A stretch of 64,000 nucleotides of DNA from Ganoderma boninense (GCA_002900995.3 PJEW03000013.1:568208-632207); one strand, 5' to 3'; shown: positions 21,956 to 33,185, counted from the stretch's first letter. The notes: generated from the sequence alone by a model not told the origin. A program made the numbers and translations.

Positions 21956-22371
21956 CGGTCCGATATTGCCTCATCCTCCTCATCAACAGCATCCGCGGTG
22001 GTGAGATCATCGAAGACGTTCTCACTGGCAAAGTCCTCAGTGGGTAAGTCCTGATAACTGCGCATAGCGTCATCAGCTTCTGATTCTGATTCATCGGTGT
22101 CCGATACCAGGCAAGGATCCGGAGATCCTGAACGTGCTGCGAGGATTCGAGTCTGTAGTTTGTTGCGGAGTGTGGCCTGGCTGAGAACATGGGAGGCTTT
22201 GAGGTGTGGTGGAGCGAAGCCCTTTCGATGGCGACTGATCTGGCTTTTCGACAGGTATTTGCCACAGCAGGGACACTTCAGAGGTACGGGCTTCTTCGAG
22301 GACTGCTTCGAAGCCCGTGTTGTACGTCTCGTCTTCCGCTGGGACTTCACAGTCACCGGTTTCTTGGCCAT
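21956..22371 (-). pseudogene. Tnp2 transposase first exon, cut by copia
   Basis: Starts MAKKPVTVKSQRKTRRTTRA, followed by a C2H2-like finger LKCPCCGKYLSKSQISRHRKG and an acidic linker to DEEDEAISDRI. A single N-terminal finger of this sort is typical of basidiomycete Tnp2 transposases. At about 21,955 the sequence passes into copia gag in another frame and runs to a stop at 21,883. A TATATA sequence lies within 10 bp upstream of the ATG, so the real start may be a later codon or the promoter is unusual. Confidence 0.75.
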
Positions 22372-22647
22372 CTATATAAAGTTGGTTTTGCACTCAACAA
22401 TTCAAGTCCTGAGCAAAGGATACAGCTTGAATCACCGGAGGTTGATATAAGGTTAGAGAAGATGCGCGATAGAAAGCCAGAATACATTGACACTCGAGCA
22501 GACAGAGCAGGAGGCCAAGCGCCGTGAGAACTACTGAACGCCACCAAGTCCGACAGCGACCTCCTCCGAACCCCTCCCGATACGCAATCCTCATATCTCT
22601 CCACGTCCTCAACATCGCCTGCACCCATCACTGAAGGTCCCTCTCCC

Positions 22648-24263
22648 ATGCCCAGGTCCAACAAGGAAAACCACGACCTGCCAGCCGGCGGCCCAACACA
22701 CACCGTTCCAGCAGGCAAACGTACGACACTGCAGCGAAGGGGGGATCCATCAAAGAAGACTCCGAGCAAACCCCCTGCGAAAGCGAAGACCAGCTCGAAT
22801 GGAACACCTGTGAAGACAAAGCCAGCACCTAGGAAACGTAAGGCCATGCAGGCACCCGAAGATCAACTCGACGATGCAGACTCACAGCCTATGACCCCGG
22901 AACGTGCCCAGAAGCTGTTGGAAGAGCTGCGTGAGGCCAAAGGTAAGCATAGCACCAAAATATATGTTGAAAGACCCGCCTTTCCATCGTGGTCCAGCGC
23001 AACTGGCACAGGAACGAGATGCACGTGTCGCTGCTGAACACGATGCGAACAAGGCCCAAGAGATAAGCAAGAAGCGTCGCCGCAACATTAAGACCATCCC
23101 CCGCCCCAAGGGTACGTGTGGTCGTGAATATTTTCTTCGTACTGCCATGCGCTTGGGCGACCGGGAAGACAAGGGGCCCGAGAAGAACCTAGCACGCAAG
23201 AACAAGTACACACGGATCCTGGTGAGCGCATATTGAGAGCGTCCTGATAAGAGTGCCTACCAATAACTTGGAATGAACGAACCAGCAAACCGTTCGTGAT
23301 GTGGCATTGCTTGGTGGTCTCGACTGGCAGAAGGGGATACGCTATCAAGACACCGTCGCACTCGGTTCTGTGTACGAAGTAGTGAGTACAAACACTATGC
23401 CTAGTTTAGCAACAACTCACCAGCTGTCAGGCGCGAGAACGAGCACCATACCTGAAGCGCTTTGAGAACGACTGGGCCACAGCCCAAATCATCTCCCAGT
23501 TCTTCATGAACCGACGACGCTACAACGGTAAGAAAGATAAAGGAGGGGTAAATGGAAGTAGCGCACCTCGGAAGGGCAGTCGCAAGCGGGTCCTTGGAAA
23601 GGTTGTTCCTGCCTCCCAGAACCGCGACAAGCACATGGCACAGCCTGCCGATGGTAATGCAGGTGAGTAAAGTTCTTCTTGCTGATGTCGCCATTAACTT
23701 ACCACCCGACCCTTCCAACACCCATACAGAGGACATCGAGCATGGAGAAGCCGGAGATGCTGACCACGCAGCCTCGGACTCCTCCAACCCGGGCATCGGT
23801 GGCGACGACAGCGACTCCCACTCCTCGAGCTCTGAGAGCGAGAAGGATTACAGCGACGAGGAGGACGAGACTGAAACCATCATTTGTTCGGCTTCACTGC
23901 GGATTCCGAGGGTAGGGAACAGTGAGCGAGGCCTCTGCCACGCGACAGCGCATTCGCCCGGCACGCACCTGCGCTGCCGGTTCCCGCTGACACTTGCTCC
24001 TTGGCGCAGCCCAGCAGAAGCCATCGAGCGAGCGGATGAGTGATTCAGCGCTACGTCGTCCGCGCGTCACCGCTGGCTGGGAAGGAAAAGCGCAGATTGC
24101 GGAGCTCCTGTCCCCGCAACTCTTCCTCCGTCCACGCCCGGTGAGCACGCCTCGGCACGATTTCCACCTCATGCACGGGCTGACGCTACATCACACGCAG
24201 ATCCTTTCGAGTCAAAGCCGAGTCATTGCCACACTGGCAGCTATTCTCAGGCAGCACATTTGA
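22648..24263 (+). CDS. Orphan basic/acidic protein, multi-exon
   Basis: Exons 22,648-22,942, 22,998-23,221, about 23,284-23,380, about 23,431-23,662 and from about 23,730 onward join in phase with GT-AG introns. The N-terminus is Lys/Pro-rich and acidic, followed by helical AQLAQERDARVAAEHDANKA, a basic block KKRRRNIKTIPRPKG, RTAMRLGDRED, VRDVALLGGLDWQKGI, YLKRFENDWATAQIISQFFM and RRRYNGKK, and an acidic Ser-rich tail. The blocks RPKG..AMRLG..LKRFENDW..Q recall an uncharacterised family common beside mushroom transposons; no function is known. The last exon is uncertain: reading on gives a stop at 24,043, and an alternative 3' exon runs to 24,263. Its ATG lies 277 bp from the Tnp2 ATG on the other strand. 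Confidence 0.65.
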
Positions 24264-24403
24264 TCTGCGTGTGGTAAGGGGCATTTGCCTGCACATTTCA
24301 CGATCTCATTGCTCATTCCTTTCTATCACAGTTGTACTCCTTGTTTGTACTCGTACCTGCCACATCGTAATTTTCGCGCAATAATGCTTCGCCATCAATT
24401 CTC

Positions 24404-25735
24404 ATGGCTGAAAACCATGGTGCTCCTAACGCGCATTCCGGCAACGATCCTCATTCCAACCCTCCGAGCCACTCATCGAGTCGTCGTCCGAGCTCCTCTC
24501 GCTCCCCAACCCAGAACTCTCATGACTCCGTCCGGGAGCGTCTGGAGCATCTTAACGGAATCCTGCAGGACGCTATTGCCGGACGGATCTCGGACGATGA
24601 ACTATTGGAGCGCTTACAGCACGAGCATGCGTCTGCAGAGGAGACCTCGGACATCCTCGACGAGGTGGCTCAGCGGAGACGTCAGCCTGAGGGCCCTCAC
24701 GCACCCAACACGGAACGAGGAGATGGCTCGCATGAGCATCGACGAGAAGTTCAGCATGACGCACTTCGAGACAAACTCTCCTGGGAGATCGTTCGGGCCA
24801 AGCTTGACGCTCTCCGCTCGGTCGGTCTGGGAACGGGGGACTCCGACGATCTCCTCGAAGTTCTTCGCGATGACTCAGAGAGTACAGGGATTCCACAATC
24901 CGTACTTGCCGTCGCCCCGCATCTCGCAGATAAACCAGCCGGCTCAGATGTGGATCAGCACATTGCGAAGACTCTTGAGATTCGACGGAGCCTTTCACGA
25001 GAGAAAGTTGCCGATCGTACCATCGGCCATCTGCAGCTCGCGCATTTGGACGACCCTCTTCCCAAAGCGATTTGGCGAGACGTTCTCGCCGACAAATACA
25101 TCAACTTCGAGAAACTCTACGCCGCAATCGATTCGAATTTCGATTATGACGATGAGGCGAAAGACTTCGGGAGCGGGCACGTCCTTCTCAAAAAGGATCA
25201 GGTCAACGCGCGAAAAGCCGTCGAATCTGAATCCGACTGGAATCGAATCTTCGACGCCTGGGCCGCGGCGGTCAAGCTGGTCTTCCGTCATCGCGAGACC
25301 GAGCTCGACGCGTACAAGCGACTTATTCTCAAGCTTTTCCGTGCTCGTCATGGAGAACCTCATATCGCTATTCAAGTCGACCGCGACGTGCGAGAAGATT
25401 ATGCGAAATCACCTTTCCATCTTGACGATCTATCACACTCCGAAATTCCTCTCTTCACCCATCTCACGAGCCCGGTACTACCATCGTCGACCAAGCGGCA
25501 AGGCTCCCTTCTTGCGCGCCTGGCGCCTGCTAAGCGTGCTGCGGTGGTGTGCGAAAACTGGAATTTCGGTCGGTGTGATGACCCTTGCCGCGGAGCCAGA
25601 AAACACGGAGACTGCTCCGAGTGCGGGGCCAAGCATCGAGCGAAAGATGTCGCCCAGTGTCTCAAAAGCCTACAAACCAGAAGAGGCCGGCGAAGCTGCG
25701 CTGGTGGCGGAGCTAGCGCATCGAGCGGCGGTTGA
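24404..25735 (+). CDS. Gag-like protein of the Ngaro-like element
   Basis: 443 aa, uninterrupted. It starts MAENHGAPNAHSGNDPHS with a Ser/Arg/His-rich N-terminus, then an acidic helical region with repeated leucines (RERLEHLNGILQDAIAGRIS), a central conserved part (LADKYINFEKLYAAIDSNF; SDWNRIFDAWAAAVKLVF), and near the C-terminus a Cys/His cluster CENWNFGRCDDPCRG...DCSECGAKH, a likely nucleic-acid-binding finger. The 3' end overlaps the RT frame by 89 bp (25,647-25,735), with RT in the +1 frame, so RT could be made by frameshifting or re-initiation. This is the only intact frame of the element. Confidence 0.7.
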   Translation: MAENHGAPNAHSGNDPHSNPPSHSSSRRPSSSRSPTQNSHDSVRERLEHLNGILQDAIAGRISDDELLERLQHEHASAEETSDILDEVAQRRRQPEGPHAPNTERGDGSHEHRREVQHDALRDKLSWEIVRAKLDALRSVGLGTGDSDDLLEVLRDDSESTGIPQSVLAVAPHLADKPAGSDVDQHIAKTLEIRRSLSREKVADRTIGHLQLAHLDDPLPKAIWRDVLADKYINFEKLYAAIDSNFDYDDEAKDFGSGHVLLKKDQVNARKAVESESDWNRIFDAWAAAVKLVFRHRETELDAYKRLILKLFRARHGEPHIAIQVDRDVREDYAKSPFHLDDLSHSEIPLFTHLTSPVLPSSTKRQGSLLARLAPAKRAAVVCENWNFGRCDDPCRGARKHGDCSECGAKHRAKDVAQCLKSLQTRRGRRSCAGGGASASSGG

Positions 25736-27526
25736 CGGACCACGGCGTCTCTCCTCAGTCGCGAAAAGGAAAAGAAAGGCGACCAGTCCACCTCCAGGTC
25801 CTTCATTACCGCATTTTCGTCGACATTTCGGTTGGAGGAAATCCGACCGCGAGTTCATTTCCCCTGCTGCGATAGGAACCGAAACTGCTGCTCCGTTGCC
25901 GCGTCCTCCCCAGCATCTTCTCGATGATCCGATGGTCCACGCTGCTCTCGAGCGTTATCATCACGATATCAAGGTAGAAAGCCCATTCCGCGTAGATCGT
26001 CTCCGCAACCTCCTCTCTAACCACCCAAACCAACCCTTCGTGGAGTCCGTTCTTTGGGGCCTTGAAAACGGGTTTTGGCCCCTGGATGAAGGAGACTGGG
26101 ACCTCGATGAAGACGTCTTCATGAACAATTATCATATGGACGTCCCCGACCTTGACGCTGTCCGAGTCTTTCGTGATCGCGAAGTTGGCGCCAATCGATG
26201 GTCATCCAAGATCGACTCGCACCTTGCGCCGTTCATGAAGACATCGCCTATGTTCGTCGTCTGGCAAAACGAAAAAGCCCGCGTCGTCACCGATCGCTCA
26301 GCTTCCCATCTTAATGACGGCATCCCTCGTTCCGAAACAAAAGTCCGCTACGACGACATGCATGACTTTGGACAGATTCTCCACGATGCTCGACACGAGT
26401 TTCCAGATCGACCCTTCACTCTCTACAAGTCCGACGTGAGCACCGCCTTTCTCAACCTTCCTGCACACCCCATATGGCAGCTTCGGCAAGTAGTTGTCGT
26501 CGATGACGACTACCACATCGTCCGTAGGCTCGTCTTCGGGTCTCGCGCTTCGCCCCGAATCCGGTGCTCTGTGTCCGCACTTCTCTGTTGGATCGCTATC
26601 CATAAGTATCGAATACGAGGCCTGCTCGTTTATATGGACGACTTCTATGGATGGGACTTCGGAGAACCAGAACGATTTCTCTTTTTTCGTGGCCGTCGAC
26701 GCCCTCCTCGTCAAGTTCGTCTGCTCCTCTTCTGGGACTTCATCTGCTGCCCTTATGGAGATGATAAGCAGCTTGACGCCCCACGGCTCAAGATCATCGG
26801 GTTCTGGGCCGATGTCATCTCGTTCACGACTACCATGCCGCCCTCCGTCGTCGAAGCCGTCATCGCATCTATCAATCGGTTCCTAGCACCCCCCAATAGA
26901 TCGACTGTCATCTATAATCAGGCATATGGTCGGCTACGGAGACTAAGCATCCCCAGGTCGCAAAGCTCCTCTCCGTGCCTGGCAACGCCTCAGCGGCCAT
27001 CTCAATTGGGTCCTCAACGTCGTTCCTTGGGGACGGCCCGCACTTTCTTCGCTCTACCGCAAAATCGCGGGCAAAAGCAACCAAAACGGCTCGATCTTCC
27101 TCAACCGGGAAGTCCCCCGAAGAAGCAGACATCATTGTCTGGTCCGATGCCGCCCTTCAAGGCGGTATGGCCTTCGTCTACAGCCACTCAGATTTTGTTC
27201 ACGAATTCCCGAAAGATCTATTCGATCAACCAGATCACCCGGACATCTTTTTCTTCGAGATGTTCGCCATCGTTTCTGCCCTATCTCATTTTGCAGAGTA
27301 TCGAGAGCCACCTCGTCGTGTTCTCTTCTTCTGCGACAGCCTCAATAGCGTTGACCTCTTTCAATCTCTCCGGGCTATGGACCCGCAGCACAATGCTCCT
27401 GTTCTCGCGATTGCTGCCATTGTAATTCAAACAGGCATTGATTTTCATGTTCTTCACATCCCCGGTAAAGATAACACGCGCGCTGACATGCTTTCTCGGC
27501 TAATGTATGAAGATTATCTTCTATAG
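25647..27526 (+). pseudogene. Reverse transcriptase and RNase H, frame-shifted
   Basis: RT runs from MSPSVSKAYKPEEAGEAALV with FVVWQNEKARVVTDRSASHL, FTLYKSDVSTAFLNLPAHP, FGSRASP and the catalytic box LLVYMDDFYGWDF (YMDD at 26,631-26,642). The connection block WQRLSGHLNWVLNVVPWGRP (from about 26,978) is in the next frame. RNase H (IIVWSDAALQGGMAFVYS, FFEMFAIVSALSHF, LFFCDSLNSVDLF, HIPGKDNTRADMLSRL) is in the third frame and ends at 27,526. The two frame changes lie near 26,930-26,970 and 27,115. Domain order and motifs are clear; the copy cannot make one RT-RH polypeptide. Confidence 0.82.
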
Positions 27527-27530
27527 TAAA

Positions 27531-29190
27531 ACACGAAAACCCAAAAAGGAAATCAACAGTTTCAATTACTATTTTAGGCAGGTGCATGTATCCGAGACCC
27601 CGCCCAAGCAGACGAGGGATGCTCAGAGTTAGATTCTGGCTCAATATACGGCCTCCCAGATACATTATCTGTATACATCCGTATTCCCTTGATCAAAATC
27701 TCTCATTCCAAGGCTTGAGCATAAGATGAAGGACGTCGGCCCAAGATGTGGCTGAAGCGCTTATCCGTAGGTTTTGGCGCCGAAGGCTGCCGACGGGGCC
27801 TGTACGAACCTCTCCAACGACGCATCCACTACAGTTGCGACACCCCTCCGCTACCTTCACTGGCTTTCGCTTCATGCTTTTCTCTCAGCTTCTTCAAGAC
27901 GGATGCAATTCCTGTGGGCTCTTCGACGGTAAGCTCACTCCTCTGACACACTAAACCGCCACGTCGACTCAGACCCAGCTCAGCGGACAGACACCTAACA
28001 ACACGTACGCGGTTCTCGAGGCTGCGAAGGAGGGGTCAGGGAATGGATGTGGCTCAACGTCTCAGGTGGGATTGGAGCTATGGTCCATCATCAATGAGGT
28101 ACGCCCAATCATGTGTACCCCTCCGTGTTGACGTGCTGACTCGAATGCCTCCAGATGAGACATCCTTACGCGGCGCGGTGTGGTGCGTCATACTTTGAGT
28201 ATTGTTGGTCCAGCAGAAACTCTTCAATGTAGCAGCCAGGAGCTCATGCAGCTATGGGATATGACAAGCAACGTCCCTGGCCGCTGATTATTCCCCGGGA
28301 CTGCCATACAATACTCGACCTGCCTGCGTCGTGCCATATGCTTGCAACTTCAATGGAAGGTGAGCCATTCTGGCACATGAATTCTGAGATACGAGTTGCA
28401 GAGGTTGAAGGGACGGCCATACTAAAAAAACCTGCTCACATCAGGACGACCATCAGTCAGACGCTTGAGGAACAGAAGAGGTGAGTCAGTGGATGAGGAT
28501 GAGGTGATGCCTACTGCTGAGGTTGAGATGGGAGCATTTGGACCTATCTGAGGTACGTCCACATTTAGAAACTGTCTCTGCGGTGCAGCTTCACACAGAG
28601 AGGATGTAGAACCGCCCACCAGTCGTCCGGGTTGCCAAGGTGGTCCCAGAGCGAGCAGTGGAGCTTCGCTTTGAGGCGCTGCAGCGCGGGCGCATGGAGC
28701 GCTGCGAGGAATTGGTAGGTGTATGGCAGCCCACCGCGGAGGTCAGCGTCAGGGCTGAGAGCTCGGAGGTCACAAACTGTGTTGGGGCTGAAGCTACTGA
28801 GAACTTCAATAGGCTATATTCTGCAGGTTATTCCTAACGCTCTTGCTTTGAGAAGCACCCGGCCATTCATACCCCCACAGGAGCCAGAAGGGCGCGGCGC
28901 ATTGAGGGCGGGCGACAGCCCGGCCGATGTGCGCCGCGGGGCTTGAGTGCTGATACCGTATTGGGGCTTGATATACATCGACACCCTTTACTCTGTTTCA
29001 AGCGTCAGCCTTCTGCCTTCTGGGTATATGTCACTGTAGTTTGGTACATGAGATGTAAATAATTATTGCCAGACTTAAGCCTCTCAGCTTGAAACCTCCC
29101 TTCTCGGGGCAACGGCACGGGAATCTGCTAGTATACGTCAATATCCTCAGGCCGACACGATTCAATTCTTCTCCCCTCCTAGGGAGCTTC
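27531..29190 (+). other. Probable foreign insertion between RNase H and recombinase
   Basis: This 1.66 kb has no counterpart in Ngaro/DIRS elements. It holds gene-like short segments with splice-like joints: around 27,760-27,930 (ending QDGCNSCGLFDG before a GTAAGC), 27,975-28,100 (NNTYAVLEAAKEGSGNGCG), and 28,250-28,480 (KQRPWPLIIPRDCHTILDLP). DGCNSCG weakly resembles the active-site Cys region of Ulp1/C48 peptidases found in some transposons, but no supporting His/Asp was found. No complete model can be built. Confidence 0.4.
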
Positions 29191-29200
29191 TACCCTCTCG

Positions 29201-30292
29201 ATGGAAGCACAGCTTCTAATAGCTCTCTCTCGCGGACAGCGGCGCCACCGCCCTGTCGCGCGACCTTGTCTCCCATTGTCGGCTATTGACGACTATATGT
29301 CCTATCTTCATGCTCATGCCATTGAATTGTCCACGCGCCGTAATTACTCAACCGGGGCTCGAGATTACATATTATTTTGTACCATTCATCATCTGCCACT
29401 TGATCCGACTCCCCTTACTCTCGCTCGGTACGTTGCATATACGTCTCGTCGTATCGCCTCCGCTCCCAAATATTTGTCTGGTGCTCGACATTTTCTCGCT
29501 GATATTTATCCCTCCTTCGATACTGCACGCAAACATCCCCTAGTCCAAACCACAATTCGAGGAAGTCGGAAAATCCGTGCGGACCCCGTTCATCAAAAAC
29601 AACCCCTGCGATTTTCCCACCTCACCCTCTTCCACGCCCAAGCGCTCCTGTCTCACGACTTCGACGACTTCCTATTCTACACCCTCCTCACCCTCGCCTT
29701 TTACGCCTGCCATCGCATCGGCGAACTCCTCGCTCCTGATGACCCCACTCTCCGCGACTGGAGAAAGGTTATACGACGACGATCCTTCTTACTATCCGAA
29801 GACCGAGATCATGCTTCCTACTGACTCCCCTACAGCAAAACCGACCCTTTCTATCGCGGAACTTCTATTCTCTTCTCTCGCATCATCTCGTCTCACAACA
29901 TCGACCCCGTCGCCACCATTCGTGAATACGTGTCTCGTCGCGATCAACTTCATGGAGCACGCACAGCCCTCTTCTTGCGCGCGAATGGTGCACAACCCAC
30001 CCGCTCCTAGTTTGAACGTCGACTCTTTCAACACCTCCCCCGTGTTCAATTCGGTGGACACTCCGCTCGCGCCGGAGGCGCCACCTACTACGCCTCATTA
30101 GGCCTCTCCGAAAACCTTCTCATGGCCACCGGTCGCTGGACATCCAAATCCTGGCAGGATTACGTTCGCGACCACCCCATCGTGCGTGCCGAAGTTGAAC
30201 TTCAGGCGCTACGCCACTCCATTCCTCACGTCTCATCTTCCTTGACCTCCACCATCCCCCACACACACCACACACAACCCATTCCTCAATAG
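29201..30292 (+). pseudogene. Tyrosine recombinase with two in-frame stops
   Basis: One continuous frame of 364 codons carries a core-binding domain (IDDYMSYLHAHAIELSTRRN, LSGARHFLADIYPSF), then the catalytic domain: LLTLAFYACHRIGELL with the first Arg, HSARAGGATYYASLGL with the His-x-x-Arg pair, GRWTSKSWQDYV with the Trp/His position and the probable nucleophile Tyr. Stops interrupt it at 29,822-29,824 (TGA) and 30,008-30,010 (TAG, where Trp is expected in TRS-FERRL). Length and motifs fit the recombinase of YR retrotransposons. Without both stops it would be full-length. Confidence 0.82.
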
Positions 30293-30304
30293 CCAGTCAC
30301 CGTC

Positions 30305-30341
30305 CCGCTCGGAATGTATCGATTCCGTCGGGCGGGTTCGG
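30305..30341 (+). other. Hairpin downstream of the recombinase
   Basis: CCCGC...CGGAAT, loop GTATCG, ATTCCG...GGGCGGG forms a GC-rich stem 13 bp after the recombinase stop. It could be a structural end of the element or part of its repeats; no function is shown. Confidence 0.4.
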
Positions 30342-30525
30342 CCGCCGTGCCGGCCTCGGAGGTCCTACCAACCTTGCGCGCTAGCATCAGAGGATGCATT
30401 TCACTGAGATGGATTCAATGAATAGGTTGTCTGGTCGCCATAACATGATGTTTCCCATATTAAAGTTTATATAGCATGGCTAGTAGGAGCTATTTTAATT
30501 AATGCGTATTCTAACCCCATCGTTT

Positions 30526-33185
30526 TTACTGCGGGGAGCGAGGTAAAGACTGAGTATGCAGAAACGCTGCGGATTGGTCCCAGATGCGCCCTTGCACTGG
30601 TTTACTGTACTGCTTCACCATGCCCAAATGCGCCTTCCATGATGAGCTATCACGGGGGTACGCCTTCCCTGACATTATGTCCTGCAAATGATGTCTGAAC
30701 CATTGTTCGGCCCTGGTGCTCCACTGCCCATGGTATAAGCTTCCTCCCTCCCAAGTGTGTCTTAATGGAAACCATGAGAAGTTTTTGAGTTGGTTCCCTG
30801 TGAGGTGTTAAGTCAACTCTGACCCATAGATATTGCGACATACGTACGACTCTCTGTTGGAACCGAATACATGCCGCATATAAAGTCTTCTTCAAAGTCG
30901 GTGAGACAGTCGTCGAAGTATGGCGGACCTGCGTCTTGGCAAAAGGCTTTGCCATGAATTGTGACTTGATATGATGGGCCTGCCATGATGAGGTCTACCG
31001 CATTGTGCGCGAGTACCTCCATCGCAATCCGCCACACAATCCCGCCTTGCATGATCGCAGCGCGTCCACGGGGTCCTTCCAGAAAAGCTTTGACAGTGGC
31101 TCGGTAGGAATTAAATTCCACGGGTCCTAGCTGAGCAACTCCTTGTATTGATAGAGGCGCTCTGGAGTGGCACGGCTTAGCAATGGGTTGAAATTTATAC
31201 TCGCGTTCTTCCCGCGGAGATGGAAGTACTAGAGTATGAAATGCGGCTCCGCGGAGCAAGAGGTAAGATATTGCATGCGCCGTATTGATGAAGGTCGTGC
31301 TGCGATACAACTCTAGGGCGGACAGTGGGTCTTTGACAAACAGCTTCCATCCTCGGTCGTCATTGCTGTATTGGACGTGGTAGAACCGTGATGTCTGACG
31401 TGATTTTGTTCGCTTGTCAAATTCCTTCTCTGCGATGTGGATGGTGGGGTGGCTCCTGCTGCTGAGCAAATAGGGTGATGCTGGGTGAAGGTCCCACACC
31501 AAAGGTGGAGGGGTAGAGGTCTTGCTTATTTTCCAGCCGTGTAGAAAGGCGCTCGTAGACTTTGTGCAGTCATCGGAGCCAATTCGCTCGACGTTGGTGA
31601 GCAAGAAGCTCTTCGCGATCATATCGCCCTTGAACTTGTCAGCCGACGAGTCAAGGTGTTCTCGGGGACATGATGTAATCCCGTATCGATAGTAAGCTAA
31701 TTCTTCGAATGGTGGGATTGGCGGGTCGAAGCGGGTTATTGGCAATTGTAGTAGCGTGAGGTTCAGTGGCATTGCAGGGTCGTCATCCGCATTGAAGGGC
31801 CTTCCACTAGCAATTAAGCTAGTGTCCCAGTCGTCGAGCCAATGTTCATCGTCATCTAGGTATCGTCCCGACGCCTGGGGAGGATGAATGTGCCATTCAT
31901 CAGCGAACTCGTCGTAGTCCTTTTGTGAGTTGGGATAATTTGCCCATGAAGGAGCTGCAGTCCCCCCGCTCACCTCCCAACGACTCCAGTAGAGTCGTTC
32001 GCTAGGAAGACAGCAAGGGTCGTCGTCGATGACTCGGGTCCACAGAAATACCCTTGTACACATATTGGGTCTCTGCATTAATATAGCTTTGGCTGCTCGA
32101 GCTTGTCGCTCTTGACATTCACGTTCTGTTTCATAGGGTAAGACGTGCCGCCGATAGTGCTCATGCATGCAAGCCTTGTAGGAGAAGTAATCTTGCGCGG
32201 TACGGAGGTAAGCGCAGTGGCGGGAGGACAGCATAATGTTGGATGATGGTGGCTGATCGAGTGCGTTCCAACTCTTGTTAGGTTTCTGAAGCAGGCTCCA
32301 TCGGAAGTGGGTCGCAAATGGCTGTTCCCCTCGTGGACGCTGGTAGATGAGCGCTGACCCTTCGTCTGGAACGGTCCATATTTGTGCGATGTCGGGTTGG
32401 AAATGTTGCAGCCACGGATATTTCTTTAGCGTGCTAGCTATACTCGTAGAGCTTGGAAGCCCATTTTTCACCGGTCCCCAACATATGTACACCGGTACGT
32501 TCGCGCGGATCATGCATGGAACGTGGTTCATCCAAGGCGTACCACCTTCAGACGGGTCGACATATATTCCCGTTCGAACACCACGAGAAAAGTCGCATAT
32601 GCTCGACCGCCGCAGTTCATCAATCCACTCTTCCGGAACACCGTTGGCTGCTAAGATTGATACCCAGTTTGGTGGGTTGTGGGAATGACTCTGAATGGTC
32701 AGCGCCATGGCCATTGAACAGCGAGCTGCTAGTACAATGAGCGCGGTGCGTGATGCTTGTGCGGCATATCTTGCTGTCTTTTCGTCTTTTTGGACTCTGC
32801 GGTACCCGAAACCAGATGGGGCGGGCCAGAAGGGATCGAATGCCACTACTTTCTCTTCACGATTAATAGCGTGTGCGTCCAACGTTCGAATTATGAAGTA
32901 CAACGCTTGTTCAAGCGTGTACCAGGCATCGGCTGTGACCTTGTTGAGCCTCCACCCTTTTGAAGTCCATTGCGAGTCTTCCATCAGAGGAAGGTTGTTG
33001 ACGCGACAGTTGAGTCGTTCAAGTAGATGGCATGTGAACCGATGATCGCGTTGCGTGTACGCTAGTTCTGGACACTTGATGGCGTATAAAGCCCTCCGAA
33101 TAGAAGGAGCCAGTAGTGTCTCGGGCTCAGATTGCGCAACTGATGGCAAGGATTCCACCACGGAGGGGTTCACAATCGTGTACAT
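30526..33185 (-). CDS. Orphan Agaricomycetes protein, about 860 aa, two exons
   Basis: Exon 1 is 30,844-33,185 and exon 2 is 30,526-30,760, joined in phase over an 83-bp intron with a GTATGT donor. The joined C-terminus reads ESRT-HTWEGGSLYHGQWSTRAEQW and ends LPRSPQ. The protein has an N-terminal region with RALYAIKCPELAYTQRDHRF, a central ICWG and IYQRPRGEQPF, a VFLWTRVIDDD segment, and an Asp-rich stretch (RYLDDDEHWLDDWDT). It matches in layout a large uncharacterised family I recall from many mushroom genomes, whose members end in a WS..AE.WF motif as here. No enzyme motif, signal or membrane segment. The main frame runs about 780 codons without a lesion. Confidence 0.78.

Larger units (their letters stand above)
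14329..22371 (-). mobile_element. CACTA (Tnp2) DNA transposon with nested copia
   Basis: The first exon of a Tnp2-type transposase lies at the high-coordinate end (to 22,371) and the remaining exons at 17,400-14,329. The approximately 4.5 kb between them is a copia retrotransposon. Limits given are those of the coding parts; terminal CACTA repeats and target duplications were not located. Confidence 0.75.
24404..30292 (+). mobile_element. Ngaro/DIRS-like tyrosine-recombinase retrotransposon
   Basis: Gag-like ORF, reverse transcriptase, RNase H and a tyrosine recombinase occur in that order on the plus strand. This is the gene order of DIRS-group elements; absence of a methylase domain and occurrence in a basidiomycete favour Ngaro. 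Split direct repeats (A1...B1-A2-B2) were not identified. About 1.7 kb between RNase H and recombinase does not fit the family and looks inserted. Internal stops and frame changes make it inactive. Confidence 0.8.

Noticed and set aside
24573..25375. Minus-strand frames opposite gag
   Set aside because: The plus-strand gag frame is longer and has the Cys cluster; the antisense frames have no motif.
27760..27930. Ulp1/C48 peptidase call from DGCNSCG
   Set aside because: Only one weak motif; catalytic His and Asp not seen, and no continuous domain.
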